From positions 1 to 12,587 of the forward strand of contig JBEIJQ010000093.1 in NCBI GenBank assembly GCA_040380145.1: a stretch of DNA of 12,587 nucleotides. The letters run 5' to 3'. The notes beneath the pieces were generated by a model, which had not been told where the DNA came from, did not search any database, and saw nothing but the letters and a program-made list of their open reading frames with translations. The stretch's first letter is position 1, and the number at the start of each line of letters is the position of its first letter. This DNA comes from JBEIJQ01 sp040380145 (GTDB taxonomy: Bacteria; Bacteroidota; Bacteroidia; Chitinophagales; Saprospiraceae). A program made the translations under genes and the position numbers. Shown one piece after another: positions 7,729 to 12,587 of this stretch.

Positions 7729-8301
7729 ATGAGCGTGGATCTGTTTGTCGCCCTGTTGGTCATCGCCGGTTTCTGGTACGGGTACACCCGCGGCATCCTT
7801 CGGGGACTGTTCGCTGCACTGGTGGCCGTGCTGGGGATCTTCACGGCGATGTGGTACACGCCCGTGTTCGACGATTTCCTGCGCGAAGTGCTGGGACTGC
7901 GCTTCCGTTGGTCCGCCATGGCGGCCTTTGGATCGGCCCTGCTGATCTTTTACCTGATGTTCGCCCTTTTCCGCAAAGCCATCGAAGAGCAGGTGCAGAC
8001 CGTCAAGGTGCCCGTGGCCAACCGCTTCGGCAGCGCACTGCTGATGGCCTTTTTTTCCGTGTTCCTCGGCAGCGGACTGGTCAAGTTTGCCGATGCGTCC
8101 GGTTTGCTGTCCGAACAGACGCGGCAATCCTCGGTGAGCCTCTCGACGGTGCGCCGCTTGCCCGATCTGACCTACTCGGCCCTGCGCAACTCGGTGCCGA
8201 TCGTGAAAGATTTCGGCGAATATGTTTCGAAGCGTCTGTCGGGACAGGACGAGGGGACGCCGCCGCTCGAACCGGATCCCGTGCCGGGAACGGACAATTG
8301 A
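7729..8301 (+). CDS. CvpA family membrane protein
   Basis: A 190-residue inner-membrane protein of the CvpA/colicin V production family. It starts MSVDLFVALLVIAGFWYGYTRG, a typical CvpA opening of a hydrophobic helix followed by a G-x-x-R-G turn, and has about four membrane segments (5-22, 24-45, 60-80, 103-122), then a charged cytoplasmic or periplasmic tail ending EPDPVPGTDN. The family's exact role is unresolved; E. coli CvpA affects colicin V export and envelope stress tolerance. ATG at 7729 is preferred to the in-frame GTG at 7687, because the extra 14 residues are not hydrophobic in the family manner and the likely promoter sits between. It is first in an apparent operon with meaB (8-nt gap). 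Confidence 0.82.
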   Translation: MSVDLFVALLVIAGFWYGYTRGILRGLFAALVAVLGIFTAMWYTPVFDDFLREVLGLRFRWSAMAAFGSALLIFYLMFALFRKAIEEQVQTVKVPVANRFGSALLMAFFSVFLGSGLVKFADASGLLSEQTRQSSVSLSTVRRLPDLTYSALRNSVPIVKDFGEYVSKRLSGQDEGTPPLEPDPVPGTDN

Positions 8302-8309
8302 AACCGTAT

Positions 8310-9305
8310 ATGGCCAAATTGCTCACTCCTTCCGAATATGTGCGCGGCATCCTGTCGGGCGACCGCCTTTTGCTGGCCCGTGCGATCACGCTCGTGGAAA
8401 GTACGTTGCCGGCCCACCGGGCCCTCGCCCAAGAGGTGATGCGGCAAGTGCTGCCCCACACCGGCCGCTCCGCGCGGATCGGCATCACCGGCGTGCCCGG
8501 GGTGGGCAAGAGCACTTTCATCGAAGCCTTCGGCGCACACTTGCTGCAGGGCGGCCCCGAACGCCGCCTCGCCGTGCTCACCATCGACCCCACGAGCCGC
8601 ATCAGCGGGGGAAGCATCCTCGGCGACAAAACGCGGATGGACGCGCTGGCCCGCCACTCGAGAGCTTTCATACGGCCCTCTCCGGCGGGCCTTTCGCTGG
8701 GCGGGGTGGCCGCCCGCACCCGTGAGGCGATGCTGCTCTGCGAGGCCGCCGGCTTCGATTGGATCGTGGTGGAAACGGTGGGCGTCGGACAGTCCGAAAC
8801 GGCCGTTCACGACATGTGCGACCTGTTTATGCTCCTGCTGCTGCCCGGCGCGGGCGACGAACTCCAGGGCATCAAGCGCGGCATCGTGGAAATGGCCGAT
8901 CTCGTGGCGGTCAACAAGGCCGACGGCCCCAACGCCGAGCCCGCCCGCCTCGCGGCGCAGCACTACCGCAGCGCCCTGCATTTTTTCCCCAAAAAAGAAA
9001 ACGACTGGGCCCCGGAAGTGCTCACCTGTTCGGCCCTCGACCGCACGGGCCTCGAAGAGGTCTGGTCGGTGGTGCAGCGCTATCTCGCGCTCGCGCGCTC
9101 CAACGGCTCCTTCGACGAAAGGCGCGCCCGACAGCGCCGGCAGTGGTTTACCGAAAGCCTGCTCAACGGTCTGCACGACTGGTTTTTCGCGCTCCCCCAC
9201 ATACGGAAACGCCTCGGCGAAATGGAAACGGCGGTGGCTGAAGGATCCGTTTCGCCCTTTTGGGCGGCCGAAGAACTGCTGCAAAAAACCGTCTTCGACC
9301 GATAG
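8310..9305 (+). CDS. meaB: Methylmalonyl-CoA mutase-associated GTPase MeaB (ArgK/YgfD family)
   Basis: A 331-residue cytosolic G3E-type P-loop GTPase that protects and reloads the adenosylcobalamin-dependent methylmalonyl-CoA mutase. Motifs: Walker A GITGVPGVGKSTF (58-70, Lys67), then LTIDPTS followed by GGSILGDKTRMD (Mg2+/switch region typical of MeaB), VVETVGVGQSE (switch II/Walker B region), LPGAGDELQGIKRGIVE, and the guanine-specificity motif NKAD. The C-terminal helical region after about residue 240 fits the dimerisation arm. Length agrees with the family. The ATG at 8310 lies 8 nt after the cvpA stop; the N-terminal LTPSEYVRGILSGDRLLLARAITLVES is the usual MeaB start. The mutase genes are not in the window. 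Confidence 0.95.
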   Translation: MAKLLTPSEYVRGILSGDRLLLARAITLVESTLPAHRALAQEVMRQVLPHTGRSARIGITGVPGVGKSTFIEAFGAHLLQGGPERRLAVLTIDPTSRISGGSILGDKTRMDALARHSRAFIRPSPAGLSLGGVAARTREAMLLCEAAGFDWIVVETVGVGQSETAVHDMCDLFMLLLLPGAGDELQGIKRGIVEMADLVAVNKADGPNAEPARLAAQHYRSALHFFPKKENDWAPEVLTCSALDRTGLEEVWSVVQRYLALARSNGSFDERRARQRRQWFTESLLNGLHDWFFALPHIRKRLGEMETAVAEGSVSPFWAAEELLQKTVFDR

Positions 9306-9357
9306 CGGCACCGCGCGGAAGCGGGGCATTTCGGTAGGATCCCGATTTTTTTCCAAG

Positions 9358-9376
9358 TTTTTTTTTCGGAAAAAAA
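9358..9376. repeat. A/T hairpin (T9-CGG-A7) downstream of meaB
   Basis: Nine T, CGG and seven A form a near-palindrome in the 167-nt gap between meaB and the next gene. It resembles the T8-CG-A8 palindrome before sppA. It might be a weak terminator or spacer; there is no GC-rich stem, so a Rho-independent terminator is not well supported. Confidence 0.35.
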
Positions 9377-9433
9377 GGGAAAAAAACGGCGCTCGAATTT
9401 TCCCGGTAGCCGTGGGGGTTCGCGGGGATTTTC

Positions 9434-9441
9434 TATTTTTG
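9434..9441 (+). promoter_or_regulatory. Candidate Bacteroidota -7 promoter element for the 69-residue gene - TonB-like - aroB operon
   Basis: TATTTTTG matches TAnnTTTG exactly and ends 31 nt before the ATG at 9473. The -33 position holds only TTC, so the upstream element is weak. This is the one strong promoter-like motif in the meaB / small-ORF gap. Confidence 0.5.
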
Positions 9442-9472
9442 TCATCTCAAAAAAATACGACGCCGAATTCTG

Positions 9473-9682
9473 ATGCTGCGCCTGATACTGGCCTTGTTGT
9501 CTTTTTACCTGATCTACGAGTTTTGGCTCAAGCCGCTCCTGCGCGCCGACGGCCCCAAAACCGGGAACGGCCCCGGCCGTGCGCGCCGCATCGAGGACTG
9601 GAAAGAGACCGACCTGCACCGCCGCCGGCACCATCGCCCCTCGGCGGACACCGAAGACGCGGATTACGAGGAAATCAAGTGA
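9473..9682 (+). CDS. Small single-pass membrane protein
   Basis: A 69-residue protein: MLRLILALLSFYLIYEFWLK forms one N-terminal membrane helix, followed by a basic stretch (GRARRIEDW, HRRRHHR) and an acidic end (DTEDADYEEIK). The layout and the DYEEIK ending resemble small Bacteroidota membrane proteins of the DUF4834 type, as far as I recall; this is a weak family guess. It is preceded by a clean -7 element at 9434 and followed after 4 nt by the TonB-like gene, so it is probably the first gene of the operon with aroB. Codon use and GC match the neighbours, which supports it as a real gene. Function unknown. Confidence 0.7.
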   Translation: MLRLILALLSFYLIYEFWLKPLLRADGPKTGNGPGRARRIEDWKETDLHRRRHHRPSADTEDADYEEIK

Positions 9683-9686
9683 AAAA

Positions 9687-10133
9687 ATGAAAAAACCGCA
9701 AAAGGACAAGCATTTCGTGCACGCACCGGTGCTGGAAGGCGGCGAAGAGGCGATGTCCAAAATCGTCGCCGACAACCTGCGCTACCCCGAGGAGGCCCTG
9801 AAAAATCGCGTGGAAGGCACCGTGTCGGTGCGCTACACGATCGGCGGGAACGGTCGGGTGGTGTCGGCGGAAGTGACCGAGGGCATCGGCCACGGCTGCG
9901 ACGAAGAGGCGGTCCGCTTGGTGAAACTGCTCCGGTTCGCGGTCAAGCGCACCGCCGGACTGAATGTGTACCACCACCGGACGCTGCAGATCCACTTCAA
10001 ACTTCCCCCGCCGCCCCCTCCGCCGGCCGAGCCCACTGCGGCCGTCCGCTACGAAATCGCGCCTTCCAAACCGGCCGCGGCCGAGGAAAAAAAGCCCGCC
10101 GCCCCGACGATCACCTACACCGTGCGGCTCTGA
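9687..10133 (+). CDS. TonB C-terminal-domain protein without membrane anchor
   Basis: A 148-residue protein with a TonB C-terminal domain at about 22-106: IVADNLRYPEEALKNRVEG, VSVRYTIGGNGRVVSAEV, and a last strand HRTLQIHFKL. In TonB this domain contacts the TonB box of outer-membrane receptors. This protein is laid out back to front: it has no N-terminal membrane segment or signal peptide and no N-terminal proline linker. Instead a seven-proline run (107-113) and a Pro/Ala/Lys-rich tail follow the domain, ending TITYTVRL. It may be cytosolic, or may work with the small membrane protein encoded 4 nt upstream. The ATG at 9687 was chosen because upstream codons in this frame lie in the previous gene and have no TonB character. 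Not a classical energy transducer. Confidence 0.78.
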   Translation: MKKPQKDKHFVHAPVLEGGEEAMSKIVADNLRYPEEALKNRVEGTVSVRYTIGGNGRVVSAEVTEGIGHGCDEEAVRLVKLLRFAVKRTAGLNVYHHRTLQIHFKLPPPPPPPAEPTAAVRYEIAPSKPAAAEEKKPAAPTITYTVRL

Positions 10134-10168
10134 CGGCCCGGCCCGCTTTTTCCCCCATAGATCCCGCG

Positions 10169-11224
10169 ATGGAACGCCTATCGGTCAACAGCCCCCACGG
10201 ACCTTATCCCGTGCACATCGGCCCCGGGGCGGTGACGGCGCTGTCCGACCTGATCCGCTCCGGCGGCCACGATGCGGTGTTCGTGCTGGTAGACGAGAAC
10301 ACCCGTCGCCACTGCTTGCCCAAACTTCCGGCGGAGGTGCTTTCCCGCGCGCGGGTACTGGAAATACCTTCCGGGGAGCGGCACAAAACCCTTGAAACCT
10401 GCCAACGCCTTTGGTCCGAACTGCTCGCGCACCGGGCCACCCGCCACGCGCTGCTGGTCAACCTCGGCGGCGGCGTGATCGGCGACCTCGGCGGTTGGGT
10501 TGCGGCCTCTTACAAGCGGGGCATCGCGTTCGTGCAGGTGCCCACGACCCCGCTGGCCCAAGTGGACGCATCGATCGGCGGCAAACTGGGGATCGATTTC
10601 GAGGGCATCAAAAATGCCGTCGGCACCTTCGCTTCCCCCGTGGCCGTGCTGGCCGATCCCGATTTTTTCGGGACACTGCCCCGCCGCGAACTGCGCGCGG
10701 GCTTCGCGGAAATGCTCAAACACGCCCTGATCGCCGACCCCGAACAGTGGGAAAGCCTCTCCCGACTGCCCGACGACTTGGGCGGGGTAGACTGGACGGC
10801 CCACCTCCGGCCCTCGCTGGAGATCAAAAAGGCTTTTGTGGAAAAAGATCCCTCGGAAAAAGGCCCCCGAAAGGCCCTGAATTTTGGCCATACCCTCGGC
10901 CACGCCCTCGAAAGTTGGGCCTTGGCGCAAGACCGCCCTCTGCTCCACGGAGAGGCCGTGGCGCTGGGCATGATCGGAGAAGCCCGGCTGTCGGTGCCCT
11001 ATGCCGGACTGCCCGAACCCACCGCCCGGCACATCCAACAGACCATCGAACGCTTCTTTCCGCTGGCCGCCGAAGGGCTCGTGCCCCAAGAATTGCCGAG
11101 AATGGGCGCGCTGCGGCCTTTTTTGTCGCAGGACAAAAAAAACCTCGGCGACCGGATCGGCTGGGTTTTGTTGGAAAAGATCGGAAGATGGCGAGCCGTG
11201 GAATTGTTCGATTCGGACTATTGA
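10169..11224 (+). CDS. aroB: 3-dehydroquinate synthase (AroB)
   Basis: Cytosolic NAD+- and metal-dependent enzyme that converts DAHP to 3-dehydroquinate, second step of the shikimate pathway. 351 residues, as usual. Motifs: PSGERHKTLET (68-78), NAD-binding NLGGGVIGDLGGWVAASYKR (98-117), VPTTPLAQVDASIGGKLGID (124-143), RAGFAEMLKHAL (176-187) with metal ligand Glu181, NFGHTLGHALE (238-248) with His241 as metal ligand and His245 in the active site, and LHGEAVALGM (259-268) with His260 as third ligand. The ATG at 10169 is the only good start, 35 nt after the TonB-like stop. It is the last gene of the high-GC block; the accessory gene follows after 79 nt. No other aro gene is in the window. Confidence 0.97.
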   Translation: MERLSVNSPHGPYPVHIGPGAVTALSDLIRSGGHDAVFVLVDENTRRHCLPKLPAEVLSRARVLEIPSGERHKTLETCQRLWSELLAHRATRHALLVNLGGGVIGDLGGWVAASYKRGIAFVQVPTTPLAQVDASIGGKLGIDFEGIKNAVGTFASPVAVLADPDFFGTLPRRELRAGFAEMLKHALIADPEQWESLSRLPDDLGGVDWTAHLRPSLEIKKAFVEKDPSEKGPRKALNFGHTLGHALESWALAQDRPLLHGEAVALGMIGEARLSVPYAGLPEPTARHIQQTIERFFPLAAEGLVPQELPRMGALRPFLSQDKKNLGDRIGWVLLEKIGRWRAVELFDSDY

Positions 11225-11293
11225 AAGAGGGGAGGAGAGGGGTTGTTGGGAAAAACAGTAATTTGAGGCTGGAATTTGCTTAATTCGCTAAAA

Positions 11294-11301
11294 TAAATTT
11301 G
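11294..11301 (+). promoter_or_regulatory. -7-like motif at the start of the accessory FGE-fold gene
   Basis: TAAATTTG matches TAnnTTTG exactly but ends only 3 nt before the ATG at 11304. A transcript starting the usual few bases downstream would begin at or after that ATG. Either the motif is not a promoter, or the mRNA starts with no leader, or translation starts further down. The nearest TTTG upstream (11275-11278) is 15 nt away, shorter than the normal 19-21. Confidence 0.25.
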
Positions 11302-11303
11302 TC

Positions 11304-11441
11304 ATGGAAAAGTTGAGACAAGTGCTTCTCGAATTCCAATTCGAACACGGCATTTCGGTTTTTGAGGCGCCGGAATTGACGGAGTTGGTGAAACAAACCT
11401 TGCCCAATTTGGAAAAGCCGCTTGCGAACATGCTCCGGTAG
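11304..11441 (+). pseudogene. N-terminal helical module of the FGE-fold gene, cut by an in-frame TAG
   Basis: From ATG 11304 the frame reads 45 codons, MEKLRQVLLEFQFEHG to LEKPLANMLR, and stops at TAG 11439-11441. Without the stop the same frame continues AQEDGIPRRLKEMRRQG straight into the next open frame and the FGE domain. The run LPNLEKPLANMLR-x-AQEDGIPRRL looks like one continuous helical module of the kind L-L-x-x-x-L-P...LL...A-x-E-x-GIP, which I have seen as an N-terminal adaptor in multidomain bacterial proteins; no family name can be given safely. One base change (for example CAG to TAG) would explain the stop. Its GC content and codon use resemble the host genes, unlike the FGE domain downstream. 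Confidence 0.6.
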
Positions 11442-11477
11442 GCGCAGGAGGACGGGATCCCCCGGCGGCTGAAAGAA

Positions 11478-12467
11478 ATGCGGCGGCAAGGGGCATCGGG
11501 GGAAAGCCTCTCGGTGTTGCGGACCGAGTTCAAGGAAGGCAACGGCTTTGACGATCGATCTACGGCATTCTTCAACATATTGTGCGAAGTGTATGGGCTG
11601 ACTTCCTCGAGCGTGGGGAGGGCTACTTTAACGGAGCCTCCCCTTCAAGTCTGGCCGGTAAATACACTTTTAAACTACACCGAAACGGTGAACGGAGTGT
11701 CTTTCAAGATGATTCGCGTTCAAGGTGGAACGTTCACAATTGGCTGCGCCGGGGAACTGGAGGGAGATTGTGAACATCGCAAAATCCCTGCACCAGAGGT
11801 AACATTGTCGGATTACAGTATTGGTGAAACAGTAGTTACAGTAGGCCAGTTCAAGGTTTTTGTTGAATCGACGGGATATATGACGATGGCTGAAAAAAAA
11901 GGTTGGAGCTGGGTTTGGAAAGGGGACTGGGTAAAAGATCCCAATAAGAACTGGCGTCACGATGCTAGGGGCAATTTACGTTCAATCAGCGAGCATAATC
12001 ATCCTGTGCTCCACGTGAGCTGGAATGACGCTGTAGAATTTTGCGGATGGCTTAGTGCCGAGACAAAAAAGGCATACCGCTTGCCAACTGAGGCTGAGTG
12101 GGAGTTTGCAGCGCGTGGAGGGAGGAATAGTCGAGGATACAAGTACAGTGGTAGCAATGATATAGAGGAAGTTGCGTGGCATAGGTATAATTCTGGTACT
12201 CAAACCCATGCGGTGAAGGAAAAGAAGGGAAACGAGTTGGGCTTGTACGATATGTCGGGAAATGTATGGGAATGGTGTTCGGATTGGATTGGTGCATACA
12301 TATCGGGCAGCCAAAGAAATCCGACAGGTCCTGCAGATGGAAACTATCGAGTTCGCCGCGGCGGTGATTGGCGTGGTTATCCAGAGCGTTGTCAAGTATC
12401 CTTTCGTGCCTACGACCACCCCACTTTCTGCAATTTTTACATCGGCTTCCGCCTCGCCTCCCATTGA
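11478..12467 (+). CDS. FGE/CLec-fold (formylglycine-generating enzyme-like) protein; candidate hypervariable ligand-binding protein
   Basis: 329 residues from ATG 11478; the gene probably began at 11304 (387 residues plus the TAG codon). Residues 1-45 finish the helical module. The FGE/sulfatase-modifying-factor fold runs from about 75 to the end: VQGGTFTIGCAGELEGDCEH, YSIGETVVTVGQFKVFVEST, HPVLHVSWNDAVEFCGWLS, RLPTEAEWEFAARGG, LYDMSGNVWEWCSDW, and RRGGDWRGYPERC...IGFRL. The two neighbouring Cys that bind copper in true FGE are not both in place in the RRGGDW segment, so sulfatase activation is unlikely; a binding role is more likely. There is no signal peptide. The FGE domain is AT-rich (60 bases from 11821 hold 24 G/C) against 45 of 60 in aroB from 10441, and 40 of 60 at 11461. 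This suggests transfer or domain fusion. The 3' end is described separately. Confidence 0.82.
   Translation: MRRQGASGESLSVLRTEFKEGNGFDDRSTAFFNILCEVYGLTSSSVGRATLTEPPLQVWPVNTLLNYTETVNGVSFKMIRVQGGTFTIGCAGELEGDCEHRKIPAPEVTLSDYSIGETVVTVGQFKVFVESTGYMTMAEKKGWSWVWKGDWVKDPNKNWRHDARGNLRSISEHNHPVLHVSWNDAVEFCGWLSAETKKAYRLPTEAEWEFAARGGRNSRGYKYSGSNDIEEVAWHRYNSGTQTHAVKEKKGNELGLYDMSGNVWEWCSDWIGAYISGSQRNPTGPADGNYRVRRGGDWRGYPERCQVSFRAYDHPTFCNFYIGFRLASH
12360..12464 (+). other. Candidate DGR-type variable region at the 3' end of the FGE-fold gene
   Basis: The last part of the gene encodes GGDWRGYPERC, then VSFRAYDHPTFC and NFYIGFRLAS. From 12399 to 12464 all 22 codons end in C or T, and 21 of the 26 codons at 12366-12443 do. 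At positions where FGE-fold DGR targets usually have Asn codons (AAC/AAT) in the template, this gene has GAT, CGT, GGT, TAT, GCC, TAC, GAC, CAC, TTC, TGC, AAT, TTT and TAC: first two bases changed, last base C/T kept. That is the mark left by adenine-specific mutagenesis. The template repeat is not in the window, so this remains a hypothesis. Family constraint in FGE C-termini could produce part of the pattern. Confidence 0.4.
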
Positions 12468-12492
12468 GACACGTGGGTTGATTGCCAGAATC

Positions 12493-12524
12493 AGGATTTA
12501 CAGGATTGTAGGATTTACAGGATT
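12493..12524 (+). repeat. Tandem direct repeat, 15-nt unit AGGATTTACAGGATT
   Basis: AGGATTTACAGGATT occurs at 12493-12507 and again at 12510-12524 (17-nt period), starting 26 nt after the FGE-fold stop codon. Each copy contains AGGATT twice. I recall similar CAGGATTTACAGGATT strings as dispersed non-coding repeats in some Bacteroidota genomes, but cannot verify copy number here. Confidence 0.7.
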
Positions 12525-12529
12525 ATTTT

Positions 12530-12546
12530 CGGCTCCTTTGGAGCCG
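12530..12546. repeat. Perfect hairpin, 7-bp stem with TTT loop
   Basis: CGGCTCC-TTT-GGAGCCG is a perfect inverted repeat 63 nt after the FGE-fold stop. No T-run follows on the plus strand, so it is not a classical terminator. It could be part of a dispersed repeat, or a cruciform of the sort that marks DGR target sites; in known cases that cruciform is much closer to the variable region. Confidence 0.6.
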
Positions 12547-12568
12547 CTGTATTCTGCAAATGCTTGTC

Positions 12569-12583
12569 TGCCCCGCTGGGGCA
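12569..12583. repeat. Second perfect hairpin, 6-bp stem with GCT loop
   Basis: TGCCCC-GCT-GGGGCA is a perfect inverted repeat, 22 nt after the first hairpin, followed by A residues at the window end. The A-run lies on the plus strand, so it is not a plus-strand terminator. Together with the direct repeats and the first hairpin it looks like one compact repeat element of about 95 nt that continues past the window. Confidence 0.55.
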
Positions 12584-12587
12584 AAAA

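Noticed and set aside
11439..11441. TAG read as a recoded amino acid (pyrrolysine or suppressor)
   Set aside because: All other genes here end in TGA or TAG as ordinary stops (meaB ends in TAG), and no recoding machinery is visible; a point mutation or error is simpler.
12360..12467. True formylglycine-generating enzyme activity for the FGE-fold protein
   Set aside because: The pair of active-site Cys in the C-terminal segment is not preserved, and no sulfatase gene lies nearby.
12493..12524. CRISPR array
   Set aside because: Only two 15-nt copies separated by 2 nt; no spacers and no cas genes.
1..12587. tRNA, rRNA, riboswitch
   Set aside because: No cloverleaf, rRNA or known riboswitch core was seen by eye in the intergenic gaps, all of which are under 170 nt.

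Overview
The window looks like chromosomal DNA from a GC-rich member of the Bacteroidota, probably near Saprospiria; the class is inferred. The evidence is promoter -7 elements of the TAnnTTTG type upstream of several genes, little Shine-Dalgarno sequence, and Bacteroidota-style genes: BatA-type VWA protein, CvpA-type protein, a TonB-domain protein, a 67K-type SppA and a YghO-like acetyltransferase. Most of the window is dense, high-GC housekeeping sequence with short gaps and small overlaps.

Layout. Positions 1-3455 (minus strand) hold an apparent operon sppA - GNAT acetyltransferase - rlmB-like rRNA methyltransferase, the last cut by the window edge. sppA carries a one-base frameshift. Positions 3563-5297 (minus) hold hemL and recX, overlapping by 8 nt. 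Positions 5371-7667 (minus) hold a batA-like VWA gene, a TrpF-like TIM-barrel gene without the catalytic Cys motif, and a small putative lipoprotein. From about 7670 transcription turns to the plus strand: cvpA-like and meaB (7729-9305), then a 69-residue membrane protein, a TonB C-terminal-domain protein and aroB (9473-11224).

The last 1.3 kb is different. An accessory gene (11304-12467) encodes a helical N-terminal module joined to a formylglycine-generating-enzyme/C-type-lectin-fold (FGE/CLec) domain. The N-terminal module has host-like GC and contains an in-frame TAG; the FGE/CLec domain is clearly AT-richer. The gene ends in 22 consecutive codons of the form NNY, on the FGE-fold surface that diversity-generating retroelements (DGRs) mutate. 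It is followed by tandem 15-nt repeats and two perfect hairpins. No reverse transcriptase, template repeat or Avd gene lies in the window, so a DGR target is a hypothesis. It is the best lead here, and the sequence just beyond 12587 should settle it.

Functionally, the ordinary genes cover envelope proteolysis (SppA), tetrapyrrole synthesis (HemL), RecA modulation (RecX), rRNA modification (RlmB-like), B12-enzyme protection (MeaB) and the shikimate pathway (AroB).
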